The position numbers were made by a program, and so were the translations under genes. DNA of 64,000 bases from a bacterium. Its GTDB lineage: Bacteria; Vulcanimicrobiota; Xenobia; Xenobiales; JADMJV01. Under the pieces are notes generated by a model, which did no database searches, had not been told where the DNA came from, and was given only the letters and a program-made list of their open reading frames with translations. Location of the stretch: the NCBI GenBank assembly GCA_018266105.1, contig JAFEBA010000016.1:213018-277017 (forward strand), written 5' to 3'. This document shows positions 25,399 to 34,499 of the stretch, in pieces; the stretch's first letter is position 1; every line of letters begins with the position of its first letter.

Positions 25399-26853
25399 CT
25401 AAAGCCTCTCCCCCTCCAACCAGGGAGAGGGAAACTCGCCCAGTGTGCCCGGGATGGTGTGCACGGGTACTCCCGGCAACTCGGTCATTTCCTGGATAAA
25501 GATCAAGCGCAGCGAAGTGACGGGAAGGTCTGGATGCTCCCGGTTCCATTTGCGCCCCATGTAGCGCAAAAACATAGGAACGTGTTGAGGATTCCAGCGT
25601 TGCCAGAGGTTTTGGTAGATGCGCCTCCAGCGCTGGTTCTTGAACTGTGCACTGACAGGCTGGGGCTTTTCATAGGTGGCCGGTTTGCCGGTCATTAGAT
25701 CCAGGATCTGGCCGTCGGGACGGATGCCTTCCACCACGAACCAGCCGTCCTGTGGGTTGGGCTTCGGAGCAAAGAGCGTCCAGTTTTGCATCATCCCGGT
25801 GCTACGACCGTAATCCATGACGACCTCGCGCACCATTCCGCGCGGCTGACCCAGGTTGAGCTCGGTGATGGTGTAGGTGTTTTGTACGAAAATGAAGACA
25901 ATGATGGAAGCCGAGGCCAGTTTGTTCAGGACGCTGGGGCGATAACCCGAGGGGGGTGGGCCTTCGCCTTGTTCCGCAGAATCCTTGAATTTGAGCAGCT
26001 GGCCTTCGATGAAGTCCATCCAGGGTGTAGGCCAGAGGAAGACCTGCACGGTCAGACAGATGGGCATAAAGAGCCCGAGGTGCATACAACTGGCAATGCC
26101 CAGGTGCAGGCCAATCAGCAGGACCAGATTCAGGCTGCGCGTCCAGCTATTCACCACGGGGCAGAGCAAAAGCAGGGGGGTGGTCAATTCGATGGCCAGC
26201 ACCCAGAAGGTGAGGATTCTCAGTAACGTGGTGTGGGGAAGTAGCGCACGAGCGAATCCGGTCGAAAACTGATCGATGTTCAGGGTCATCCAGATGGCAT
26301 CCCCGGTCTGGCGCCAAACCGGGTCGCTCTTCAGGATTCCAGCCGCGAAGTAGAGGACGCAGAATTGCAAAACCATGGCCGCGCTCGCCGGGCTCAGGTA
26401 TTGATTTGGCAGTTTTCTCCAGTGCGGGTTGCGCAGAGCATCCACCGACCAACGTGCGCCCAGGGGTAAGAACAGGCCGATAAAGAGGAAGAGCTTAAGG
26501 GTCAGATCCCCGCCGTCATTGACGAAAAGATTCCGGTTTTGAATCGAAGCCAGCAGATACCAAGAGATCAGCCCGGTGGTTCGCGAGTAAAATCCGACCG
26601 TGAAAAGAACGGCCACCACCGCCGCAAGGCCCATGACCCCGGCCACCTCCCACCAGCTCTCCAGGTGCCGGTAAAGTTCAAGGTGTTTGAAGGTGTTGGG
26701 GCTGGAGGGCATAGAGGCAACCGGTGTAATGCCGTCGGGCAGGTAAAAGGCGCCGATATCCTGGCAGCGGATGAACAAGTCGAGCAGAATCATCAGCCCG
26801 ATGGCCATGCGGGCCAGTGCGATTGCCCGCAGGTCGAGTGAGAAGACCTTCAT
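25399..26853 (-). CDS. HTTM-domain membrane protein (gamma-carboxylase-like), module A
   Basis: This 484-residue protein has several membrane helices followed by a soluble C-terminal region. The HTTM signature is clear: LARMAIGLMILLDL near the start, FYSRTTGLISWYLLASIQNR, LQFCVLYFAAGILKSDPVW, and IGLHLGIASCMHLGLFMPIC. HTTM proteins are distant relatives of vitamin K-dependent gamma-glutamyl carboxylase; the activity of most bacterial members is unknown. It lies 56 bases upstream of the module A pseudopilins. A paralogue sits at 38870. Confidence 0.8.
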   Translation of the reverse strand: MKVFSLDLRAIALARMAIGLMILLDLFIRCQDIGAFYLPDGITPVASMPSSPNTFKHLELYRHLESWWEVAGVMGLAAVVAVLFTVGFYSRTTGLISWYLLASIQNRNLFVNDGGDLTLKLFLFIGLFLPLGARWSVDALRNPHWRKLPNQYLSPASAAMVLQFCVLYFAAGILKSDPVWRQTGDAIWMTLNIDQFSTGFARALLPHTTLLRILTFWVLAIELTTPLLLLCPVVNSWTRSLNLVLLIGLHLGIASCMHLGLFMPICLTVQVFLWPTPWMDFIEGQLLKFKDSAEQGEGPPPSGYRPSVLNKLASASIIVFIFVQNTYTITELNLGQPRGMVREVVMDYGRSTGMMQNWTLFAPKPNPQDGWFVVEGIRPDGQILDLMTGKPATYEKPQPVSAQFKNQRWRRIYQNLWQRWNPQHVPMFLRYMGRKWNREHPDLPVTSLRLIFIQEMTELPGVPVHTIPGTLGEFPSPWLEGERL

Positions 26854-26930
26854 CGCTCTAGGACTTCGCTCAGCCCGCTTAAATTCTTCTTTATCGAGGG
26901 TGGCCGGCTGGCAGTAGCGAATCCTAACTC

Positions 26931-28022
26931 ATGTCCACAACCACGGCACCCGTGCGCGTGAACTACCTGGTCTCCCGCTACCTCGATTTCTGGTTGTTGG
27001 GGGGGGCCAGCGTATTCACCTACCTGGCCATGAGCGCGGCCGGGGGCTTCCGCAACTGGTATGGAGTCAGCAATCAGTTCAGCAACGTGGCCGTCACCAT
27101 GGCCACACTGGCCCTGTTCGTCAACTACCCGCATTTTCTGGCCAGTTATCGCCTGGCCTATGGCCGAGGTCAGGAGTTTGTGGTCAGGCACTGGTTCAAT
27201 CTGTTGCTGGTGCCCGCCATGCTGCTCAGCTTCCTGACCTGTGCCTACTGCCTGGCGGTTGATGAGAAGAGCCTGGATGCCAGTCAACAGATGCTCGGGA
27301 TCGGCATCAATTTTATGTTTTTCACGGTGGGCTGGCATTACACCAAGCAGGCCTTTGGCTGCATGATGGTCTATGCCGCCTACGACCGTTATCCGCTTGA
27401 CCGCATTCAGCGGGAGTCGCTCCGCTTCAGCCTGCTTTCGGTCTGGTGGTACAGTTTCGCTCAGGCCAGCCAGAGCGCGGGGGGCACCTTCTGGTCCTTG
27501 AAGTATGCCAACTGGCAGCTGCCCTACTGGGTCTACCAGGCATCGGCCGGTGTGTTTTTCGTCCTGTTGAGCTGGGTGGCTTACCGCGTGCTGTACCGTA
27601 ACTGGAGGGCGGGCCACCGCCCTGGGGTGACCATGATGATCCCCTACGTCGCCATGTTGCTCTGGTTCGCGCCCTGTTTCCGTCAGCCAGACTTTTTTTA
27701 CTACGTCGTGCCGTTCTTCCATTCGCTGCAGTACCTGGCTTTCGTCTACCGAGTCGAGCGCGCGCGACCCAGTATCAGGGAGTCGGCTCAGCGCGCCACG
27801 GCTCTGGTGCTGGGGCTGTTGCTCACCGGTTGGCTGGCTTTTGAGGTTGTGCCCGGCAATCTGGATATGTCCATGAACGCCACCACGACCTTCGGGTTTT
27901 CTTTTTGTCTGGTGGCCTTCAACCTGTTCATCAATGTCCATCACTACTTCATCGACAACGTCTTGTGGCGTGTGCGCGACGACGCTCAGGTGCGTCAAGC
28001 GCTCTTTTCCGACCCGGTTTAA
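26931..28022 (+). CDS. Histidine-rich integral membrane protein, paralogue 2
   Basis: This 363-residue protein is a full-length paralogue of the one at 21420, with the same six conserved His and the same VNYPHFLASYRLAYGRG and HHYF-x-DNVLWR motifs. It is divergent from the module A HTTM gene and first in a plus-strand run of seven genes to 34499. The next start follows its stop with no gap. The family is not recognised. Confidence 0.7.
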   Translation: MSTTTAPVRVNYLVSRYLDFWLLGGASVFTYLAMSAAGGFRNWYGVSNQFSNVAVTMATLALFVNYPHFLASYRLAYGRGQEFVVRHWFNLLLVPAMLLSFLTCAYCLAVDEKSLDASQQMLGIGINFMFFTVGWHYTKQAFGCMMVYAAYDRYPLDRIQRESLRFSLLSVWWYSFAQASQSAGGTFWSLKYANWQLPYWVYQASAGVFFVLLSWVAYRVLYRNWRAGHRPGVTMMIPYVAMLLWFAPCFRQPDFFYYVVPFFHSLQYLAFVYRVERARPSIRESAQRATALVLGLLLTGWLAFEVVPGNLDMSMNATTTFGFSFCLVAFNLFINVHHYFIDNVLWRVRDDAQVRQALFSDPV

Positions 28023-28562
28023 ATGCAAGAACTGATCGTCGTCACCGGCCTGCCGCGAAGCGGCACCTCACTCTTGATGTCGATGTTGGAAGCGGGCGGG
28101 GTGCCCGTGCTTGCGGACCAGCAGAGGCCTGCGGATCAGCATAATCCCCGCGGTTACTATGAGCACGGTCGCCTCTTGAGCGACCCGGATCCAAACTGGC
28201 TGAAAGAGCACGGTGGCCAGGCCATCAAGATTCTTTATCGCCAGCTGGAGAATGTGCCAGCCGATCTTGAGGCTCGTGTGCTTTTGCTGGAGAGGGATTT
28301 GCGGGAAGTGGTGGAGTCACAGCAGCGCATGCGGCCTGCTCCCGATCTGGACTGGCTTGACCTGTTCACCAGGGAACTGCGGCGCTTTAAGGGCTGGTTG
28401 GCGCGCCAGCGCTGGCCAGTGCTGTTGGTTCAGCATCGTCGCTTGCTTCAGGATCAGCAGCGGCAGCTGGCTGAAATCCAGGCTTTCTTAGGCCTCGAAC
28501 TGAACCTGCAGGCCATGGTCGCCCAAGTCGATCCAAGCCTTTATCGGTGTCGGTCGTGCTAG
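28023..28562 (+). CDS. Sulfotransferase-like P-loop protein
   Basis: This 179-residue protein has an N-terminal VVTGLPRSGTSLLMSML, the PAPS-binding 5'-phosphosulfate loop pattern of sulfotransferases. A YYEHGRLL region and ERDLREVVESQQRM (3'-phosphate-binding-like Arg/Ser) follow. It is shorter than typical sulfotransferases (250 or more residues), so it may act on a small or protein-bound substrate or only bind nucleotide. It overlaps the following hydrolase gene by 16 bases. Confidence 0.65.
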   Translation: MQELIVVTGLPRSGTSLLMSMLEAGGVPVLADQQRPADQHNPRGYYEHGRLLSDPDPNWLKEHGGQAIKILYRQLENVPADLEARVLLLERDLREVVESQQRMRPAPDLDWLDLFTRELRRFKGWLARQRWPVLLVQHRRLLQDQQRQLAEIQAFLGLELNLQAMVAQVDPSLYRCRSC

Positions 28563-30358
28563 CCTACATCGGGCCCGGACCAGGGCTGGCCGTGCAGGCC
28601 CCGGCCTTGCTGCTGCTGACCGGGATCTTGCTGGCGCTCCTTTCGCTGCTGACCCTGCCCCTGCGCTGGTGGTTGCGTCGACCCAAGCGACCCGGTCCGG
28701 CTCAGACCAGTCGGGTGGTGATCCTGGGGCTGGACGGTTTGGAGCCAGACCTTCTGGAAGCGGGTATGCAGTCCGGTCGATTACGGCATTTCAAGGCTCT
28801 GGCTGAGGAGGGCGGTTACCAACGCCTGGGCACCACCTGTCCGCCGCTATCGCCGGTGGCCTGGTCCACCTTTGCGACTGGATTATCTCCGGGACGTCAC
28901 GGCGTTTTTGATTTTGTGCATCGCACCCACGACCTGAGACTGAAGCTGGCTTTCTCAGAAGTCTCGGGAAAGCGGGCCCGGCAGCTGCGCAAGGGTCGAA
29001 GTTTTTGGGAGATTCTTGGGGATTACGGAATCTTCTCACAAATTCTGAGAGTGCCAGTGACCTGGCCCTCCCCCCCCTTCTTCGGCACCTTGCTTTCCGC
29101 CATGGGTGTGCCCGACCTCCGCGGCAGTCAGGGAACCTATACTCTTTTCAGCCTTGAACCGGAGCAGCTAAAAGAGGGCACTCATGTCTTGTGGGAGGAG
29201 GGTGAGGCCCATTGGGAGCTGCCCTGTGGTTCGGTGCGACTTCGACTCCAGGGCACAACTTTGAGTTGGCCGGGGGGTTCGTGCTTGCTCAAAGTGGGCG
29301 AATACAGTCCATGGTGCCGGATCCGCTTTGGACGGTCACCCGGCCTGGTCAAGTTCTTACTGCTGAATGAAAACTCAAGACTTTATGCCACTCCCGTGCA
29401 GTTGGACCCTGAAAGACCCGTATTGGGGCTTTCTTACCCCAGCTTCTTTTCAGCCGTTCTCTCGCTCTTGCATGGGCCTTATGCCACCTGCGGTCTGGCC
29501 GAGGACACGGGCGCCCGGGAAGATGGGGTGCTGAGCGAGGCCCAGTTCTTGCGCCAGTGCTACGACATTCATCAGGAGCGCAAGCAGCAGTTCTTTCATT
29601 TGCTCAAGCGCACCCCTCGGGGTCTTTGCGCGGCTGTATTCGATGGACCTGATCGGATCCAGCATATGTGTGTGAATCAACAGGAGCCCATGGAGCAACT
29701 CTATGCCGAGATGGACGAACTGGTGGGACAGACGCGTGCCTGCATGAAGCCCGGCGAGGTCCTGATCGTGTTGTCCGATCACGGATTCAAGCCTTTCCAG
29801 CGGGCCGTGGACGTCAATGCCTGGCTGGCTCAGCAGGGTTATCTCAAGTATGAGCCGGGCGGTCAGATCCTATGGAAGCAAACTCAGGCTGTGGCCCTGG
29901 GCCTGGCCGGTATCCACCTGAATCTGCGCGGGCGGCAGAGTCAAGGATGGGTTGAATTTGAACAGGCGGAGCAACTGAAAGCTTCGATTCGGCAGGGCTT
30001 ACTCGCTCTGGTGGACCCGGCCACGGGGCAGAAGCCTCTGGTGGACGTGCTGGACAGCCAGCAGTGCTACAACGGGCCCTACAAAACGGAGGCTCCGGAT
30101 CTGGTGCTGGGTTGGGAAATTGGTTATCGAGTGGCCAAAAGCGCCGCGCGTGGGGAGGTGGGGGAGGAGGTCTTCAGCGACAACACCTCGGCCTGGTGCG
30201 GCGATCACTGTCTGCACCCTGAGCGCGTGCCGGGCATTCTGCTCTGTAACTGGCCGTTGCAGACCGGCGCCCACCTGCGCGACCTGGCCCCCACGGTGCT
30301 GGAGTACTTTGGGGTGCCGACTCCACAAAATCTGGAGGGCCGTTCCCTGTGCCGCTGA
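28547..30358 (+). CDS. Alkaline-phosphatase-superfamily hydrolase, membrane-anchored (copy 1)
   Basis: This 603-residue protein starts at GTG 28547 (GTG 28556 possible). A membrane helix (about 12-35) anchors the enzyme. Metal and active-site motifs of the phosphodiesterase/phosphopentomutase-like branch are present: VILGLDGLEPDLL, PLSPVAWSTFATGLSPGRHG (nucleophile Ser region), FDGPDRIQHM, LSDHGFKPF and a C-terminal GDHCLHPERVPG. The substrate is unknown. The next gene is a paralogue. Confidence 0.8.
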   Translation: MSVVLAYIGPGPGLAVQAPALLLLTGILLALLSLLTLPLRWWLRRPKRPGPAQTSRVVILGLDGLEPDLLEAGMQSGRLRHFKALAEEGGYQRLGTTCPPLSPVAWSTFATGLSPGRHGVFDFVHRTHDLRLKLAFSEVSGKRARQLRKGRSFWEILGDYGIFSQILRVPVTWPSPPFFGTLLSAMGVPDLRGSQGTYTLFSLEPEQLKEGTHVLWEEGEAHWELPCGSVRLRLQGTTLSWPGGSCLLKVGEYSPWCRIRFGRSPGLVKFLLLNENSRLYATPVQLDPERPVLGLSYPSFFSAVLSLLHGPYATCGLAEDTGAREDGVLSEAQFLRQCYDIHQERKQQFFHLLKRTPRGLCAAVFDGPDRIQHMCVNQQEPMEQLYAEMDELVGQTRACMKPGEVLIVLSDHGFKPFQRAVDVNAWLAQQGYLKYEPGGQILWKQTQAVALGLAGIHLNLRGRQSQGWVEFEQAEQLKASIRQGLLALVDPATGQKPLVDVLDSQQCYNGPYKTEAPDLVLGWEIGYRVAKSAARGEVGEEVFSDNTSAWCGDHCLHPERVPGILLCNWPLQTGAHLRDLAPTVLEYFGVPTPQNLEGRSLCR

Positions 30359-32151
30359 GCTGGAGGGGTCTCGTGCGGGCTCTGGGTGTGCTCGGCCTGG
30401 CCTGGTCATTGGGGTGTTCGCCGGCTCAGCCCGGCCCACGCGTCATCGTCTTGGGCCTGGACGGTTGCGATCCTCAGATTTTGGAGCGGATGCTGAGTTC
30501 CGGCCGCTTGCCCAATTTCGCCCGGCTGAAGGCCATGGGTGGTCTCTGGAACCTGTCCACCACAAATCCACCTCAAAGTCCGGTGGCCTGGGCGACCTTT
30601 CTGACCGGCCAGGACCCGGGCGGGCACGGACTCTTCGACTTTCTTCAACGCGATGCAAAGACGCTCGAGCCTGTCACCTCAATGTCCGAGGTGCGGGATG
30701 GGAGCTATGTCAGGAAGCTGGGAGCTCCCCCCTTTTGGGAGCAGCTGACAGCTCGGGGAATTCCCGCTACTTTGCTGCGTGTTCCCTGCTGGTTTCCGGC
30801 CTCCCCGCAAAAGGCCCATACTCTGACCGGGCTGGGCACGCCGGACTTGCTGGGTAGTTACGGCACGTTTACCCACTACGCCGAAGGACCGGCCGAGAAG
30901 ATCAGCGGAGGAACCTGGGTCACGGTTCAGGCTCGACAGGATGTTGTGAGCGCCAGTCTGATCGGACCCGGTAACCAGGCCTGTCCACTCAGTTTGCACC
31001 TGGACCTGGCCAACCATCAGGCTCTGATTGAAGTCGGCGAGCCCGAATCTCAACCTTTCTTGCTGAAGCAAGGAGAATGGTCGGATTGGATTCCCGTGCA
31101 GTTTCCTAAAAGCCAGGGAATGGTTCGCTTCTTGTTGCGCTCGCTGCATCCGTTTTCGCTCTACGTCTCGCCCCTCAATGATGACCCTGGCAACCCCAGT
31201 CTGCCTCTTTCCAATCCGCCCAATCTGGCTTCGCACCTGGCTCGTCGTTGCGGGCGTTTCTACACCCAGGGAATGGCTGAGGACAGCAAGGCGCTCAGCT
31301 CCAAGGTGCTCAGCGACCAGGAATACCTTCAACAAAGCCGGGAGGTTCTTGAGGAAAACCGACGCTTGCTGCGCCAGGGATTGAGCGAGTTTTCGGGCGG
31401 GCTGTTCTTCTTCTATCTCTCTCACCTGGATCTGCAGTCGCATTCGTTCTGGCGGGACCCCGCCCGAGTTGAGGAAGCCTACCTTCGAGTTGACGCTGTG
31501 CTGGGTGAAGTTCTCCAGGCGGTCGACCAGCGCACCACTCTTTGGGTGCTCTCGGATCACGGTTTCGCGCCCTTTGAGCGGGTCTTTGACCTGAATGCCT
31601 GGTTGGCCCGGGAGGGCTACCTGAACAGTGCACCCGGTCAACCTCTGAGTCTAATTCAGTGGTCGAAGACCCGGGCCTACGCGGTGGGTTTTAACGGACT
31701 GTATTTGAATCTGCGCGGTCGTGAGGCCCAGGGCATCGTTGAGGCGAAGGAGGCCGACAGTCTACGGGCCGAGTTAGTGGCTCGACTCAAGGCCCTGCGC
31801 GATCCGGCCAGCGGACAGCCGGTGATCCACCAGGTTTACGACAGTCGCTCCATTTACAGCCCCAGCCTGCGGGGTCAGGCTCCCGATCTGGTGGTGGGTT
31901 ATGAGCGTGGCTTTCGCGTCTCCTGGGAGAGCGCGTTGGGACAGCGATCGGCTCAGGTCTTCCGGGATAATCTGGATCACTGGAACGGTGATCACCTGAT
32001 CGATCCCGAGCTGGTCCCGGGGGTGTTACTCTGCTCCAGGCCAATCAAGGTTAAGAATCCTGAATTGAGAGACCTGGCTCCCACCATCCTGAGGCAGTTT
32101 CAGGTCACACCACCATCGGTCATGGCCGGTCGAGATTTACTGGAGGATTGA
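30349..32151 (+). CDS. Alkaline-phosphatase-superfamily hydrolase, likely lipoprotein (copy 2)
   Basis: This 600-residue protein starts at GTG 30349, overlapping copy 1 by 10 bases. It keeps the same catalytic set: VLGLDGCDPQIL, PPQSPVAWATFLTGQDPGGHG-type loop, HLDLQSHSFWR, LSDHGFAPF and NGDHLIDPELVPG. The N-terminus GVLGLAWSLGCSPAQ suggests a lipoprotein signal with Cys23, with a non-ideal lipobox. Side-by-side paralogues with one anchored by a helix and one by lipid suggest the same substrate class on opposite envelope faces; this is inference. Confidence 0.8.
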   Translation: MPLSWRGLVRALGVLGLAWSLGCSPAQPGPRVIVLGLDGCDPQILERMLSSGRLPNFARLKAMGGLWNLSTTNPPQSPVAWATFLTGQDPGGHGLFDFLQRDAKTLEPVTSMSEVRDGSYVRKLGAPPFWEQLTARGIPATLLRVPCWFPASPQKAHTLTGLGTPDLLGSYGTFTHYAEGPAEKISGGTWVTVQARQDVVSASLIGPGNQACPLSLHLDLANHQALIEVGEPESQPFLLKQGEWSDWIPVQFPKSQGMVRFLLRSLHPFSLYVSPLNDDPGNPSLPLSNPPNLASHLARRCGRFYTQGMAEDSKALSSKVLSDQEYLQQSREVLEENRRLLRQGLSEFSGGLFFFYLSHLDLQSHSFWRDPARVEEAYLRVDAVLGEVLQAVDQRTTLWVLSDHGFAPFERVFDLNAWLAREGYLNSAPGQPLSLIQWSKTRAYAVGFNGLYLNLRGREAQGIVEAKEADSLRAELVARLKALRDPASGQPVIHQVYDSRSIYSPSLRGQAPDLVVGYERGFRVSWESALGQRSAQVFRDNLDHWNGDHLIDPELVPGVLLCSRPIKVKNPELRDLAPTILRQFQVTPPSVMAGRDLLED

Positions 32152-32336
32152 TGTTCGGACCTAAGATACGCATAGAGGCATCTCTTTTGCAGAAGGCTGA
32201 GAAGCGGGCACAAGAGCTGGGCTATGGCTCGGTGGATGAGTATCTGAGCCATTTGATCGAGCAAGACCTGCAGAAACTCACTCCGGCTGAAGACGAGGCG
32301 GTTCAGGAACGGCTGCGCGGTCTGGGCTACCTGTGA
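32151..32336 (+). CDS. Small ribbon-helix-helix-like protein
   Basis: This 61-residue protein starts at ATG 32151, sharing its A with the previous TGA, with GGAGG at 32142-32146. The pattern IRIEASLLQKAEKRAQELGY then SVDEYLSHLIEQDL is the strand-helix-helix of CopG/RHH-type proteins. It may be an operon-internal regulator. The next start overlaps its stop (GTGA). Confidence 0.6.
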   Translation: MFGPKIRIEASLLQKAEKRAQELGYGSVDEYLSHLIEQDLQKLTPAEDEAVQERLRGLGYL

Positions 32337-33049
32337 GTCCTCTGCTTGCGGCGGGAGCGTTGCTGGTGGCCATCTGGTGGCTGATCCTTCGCCGCTTCGC
32401 TCCACCGGACCGATTGCAGCGGCGCTCCCAAGGTCAGATTCTTGAACTTTTGCTTTACGCCGACTCGCCCGGCCTGACGGCCAGAGTGCTGGCCGATCTG
32501 ACGGGCACCAGCTGGCGCTTGCTGCTGGCCTTATCCCCCGCCAGTCTGTTATCGCTGCTGTTGACAGTGCTGATCTTGCTCGGTCTGCGGGGATTCTGCG
32601 ACTGGCGTCCGCCTGTGCCCGGCGAAAGGCTGCTGGTGTCGGCCGCAACAGTTGAGCCGGTTCAGCTGCGGTTGGGTCCGGGGCTGCGTCTGGATAGCCA
32701 GCCTCTGCGCACCCCCTCGGCCACATTTTGGCGCGTGGTGGCTGAGTCACCAGGTCGTCACGAAATCTGGCTCGATCATGGGCAGCATGCTCAATTGCAG
32801 GTCGGGCCGAGCTGGGCCTATCTCCGTCCTCGGCAGGCAGGATTCACCATTCACTATCCACATCGCCAGTTCTGGTGGCAGGAGCGGCAGCTGGATTGGC
32901 CGCTCGGCCTCGGCCTGAGCTGTCTGTTCTGGCTGGGCCTGGCCCTGGCATTCAATTCTTGTTGGTGGATTCTTGTTAGGCAGGACGGCAGATCAACCTC
33001 GAGAAACAACAAGAATGGCGGAATCATCGGGTCTACAGCTCAGGGTTAA
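32333..33049 (+). CDS. Membrane protein with periplasmic domain, unknown function
   Basis: This 238-residue protein starts at GTG 32333, coupled to the small RHH-like gene. Membrane segments lie at about 3-21, 63-85 and 190-212, with a roughly 100-residue beta-rich domain between the last two. No domain is recognised. Its C-terminal 35 bases overlap the FHA-GspF gene, supporting joint function. Confidence 0.6.
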   Translation: MSPLLAAGALLVAIWWLILRRFAPPDRLQRRSQGQILELLLYADSPGLTARVLADLTGTSWRLLLALSPASLLSLLLTVLILLGLRGFCDWRPPVPGERLLVSAATVEPVQLRLGPGLRLDSQPLRTPSATFWRVVAESPGRHEIWLDHGQHAQLQVGPSWAYLRPRQAGFTIHYPHRQFWWQERQLDWPLGLGLSCLFWLGLALAFNSCWWILVRQDGRSTSRNNKNGGIIGSTAQG

Positions 33050-34499
33050 GGGGACCAACCCGCCGCAGATTACGGTGCTGGAGATGCGCACCTATCAGAT
33101 TGGCCGCGGCGTTTCCGGTCGCAATACCAGCCGTCCCGGCTTCCTTTTTTACACCGAGCCAACCCTTTCAGTCGAACACGCCCAGCTTTACTGGCACGAT
33201 CGCGAGATGACCTTCGTCTTGCGTCCGACTTCCAACACCAATCCAAGCCTGGTCAACGGGGTCAAGGTCTCTCAGGGACAGGCACGCGGGGTCAAGCCTG
33301 GGGAGTCGATCAAACTTGGCGACCTGGAACTGATCTTGGAACGAGTGCCGATTCCTCAGCAGCAGAAAGCCCGTAAGGGAACTCCTGAGAAGGCTGGCCT
33401 TTGGGGCCAGAGTCTGGAGCAGATTCGCAACCTGCACCCCAAAAACCGCAAGGCTCGGGCTAATCTTCAGGAACTTTCCGTGTTTACTCGCCAGCTCTCG
33501 GCCATGCTCGACGCTGGTATCCCCATCGCGCGCGCCCTGCACTTTTTTTCGGAAGGGCTCACCGGCGGCGACCTGATTGAAGTGGTGGAGATGCTCAACC
33601 AGAAGGTCAACTCCGGCAGTCGCCTGTCTCACGCCATGCGCTCCTATCCCCACGTATTCTCTGATGTCTACGTCTCGTTGGTGGAGACGGGGGAAGAGTC
33701 CGGCCAGCTGTCCATCGCCATGCAGCGCCTGGCCGATTTGTTGGAAAAGCAGTTGAAGATGCAAAAGCGCATCATTGCCACCATTACTTATCCCGCAATC
33801 CTACTGTGCGTCTCGGTGCTGCTGATCTGCGCCTTTATTTTCGGCATCTTGCCCATGCTGGAGCCCATGTTTACCAGCATGAAGATCGATCTGCCCCTAC
33901 CTACTCGCATGCTTTTAGCCTCGCGGCTGATCATGCTTCCGGTCGCCATCACGCTGGTCGTCACCGCCGTTTCGGCCTGGTTTTTTCAACCCTTTATACG
34001 TAGCTTTCTGGAGAAACGCCCGCCTTTGCGCAAGAAGTTGTCCAGGGCGCCGCTCTATTGGCCTCTGGCCGGTCCGGTCATTCGCAAGATCGCGGTGGCC
34101 CGCATTCTATATTCCATGGCAACTATGCTGGAAGCCGGCATGACCCTGGTCCACAGCATCGCCCGGTCTTCCCGTGTCACGGGCAACTTTTGGATCGAGG
34201 AGCAGATGGCCATCAGTAAGGCCGCCGTCATTGACGGCGAGACGATTGCCGACGCCTTCGGAGCCAGCGAAATCTTTCCGGCCCAATCGCTTCAGTTGAT
34301 TACCATTGGAGAAGAGACGTCCAGCCTGTCCACCATGGTCAAATACGTGGCCGACATGTACGATGAAGACGCTGACATGGCTCTCACCAACATGGCCAAT
34401 ATGTTAGAGCCGCTCTTGATGGGTGGGATGGGCATCATCGCTGGTTTCATCGTGATCAGCGCCATCCTGCCCACCTTGGAACTGATTAATCACCTGTAG
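33015..34499 (+). CDS. FHA-GspF/PilC fusion: secretion platform protein
   Basis: This 494-residue protein (ATG 33015; a start at 32973 is open) has an N-terminal FHA domain at about 10-100 (YQIGRG...SVEHAQLYW...NPSLVNGVKV). It then has two T2SSF domains (about 150-270 and 350-480) with the membrane helices ILLCVSVLLICAFIFGILPML and the final GMGIIAGFIVISAILPTLEL. GspF/PilC proteins form the inner-membrane platform that couples the assembly ATPase to pseudopilus growth. FHA binds phosphothreonine, so the fusion points to phosphorylation control. It is the last gene of the seven-gene operon. Confidence 0.85.
   Translation: MAESSGLQLRVKGTNPPQITVLEMRTYQIGRGVSGRNTSRPGFLFYTEPTLSVEHAQLYWHDREMTFVLRPTSNTNPSLVNGVKVSQGQARGVKPGESIKLGDLELILERVPIPQQQKARKGTPEKAGLWGQSLEQIRNLHPKNRKARANLQELSVFTRQLSAMLDAGIPIARALHFFSEGLTGGDLIEVVEMLNQKVNSGSRLSHAMRSYPHVFSDVYVSLVETGEESGQLSIAMQRLADLLEKQLKMQKRIIATITYPAILLCVSVLLICAFIFGILPMLEPMFTSMKIDLPLPTRMLLASRLIMLPVAITLVVTAVSAWFFQPFIRSFLEKRPPLRKKLSRAPLYWPLAGPVIRKIAVARILYSMATMLEAGMTLVHSIARSSRVTGNFWIEEQMAISKAAVIDGETIADAFGASEIFPAQSLQLITIGEETSSLSTMVKYVADMYDEDADMALTNMANMLEPLLMGGMGIIAGFIVISAILPTLELINHL

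Noticed and set aside
25405..25430. CCTCTCCC/GGGAGAGG hairpin at the end of the module A HTTM gene
   Set aside because: It lies inside the coding end, has no T run and a promoter-like element follows; terminator function is not supported.
20932..26926. 11-mer TAGCGAATCCT before dut and before the gene at 26931
   Set aside because: Hundreds of repeated 11-mers are expected by chance in 64 kb; the contexts around the two copies do not otherwise match.
30679..31641. 320-codon minus-strand frame inside the second phosphatase-superfamily gene
   Set aside because: Antisense to conserved metal-site motifs; no recognisable product.
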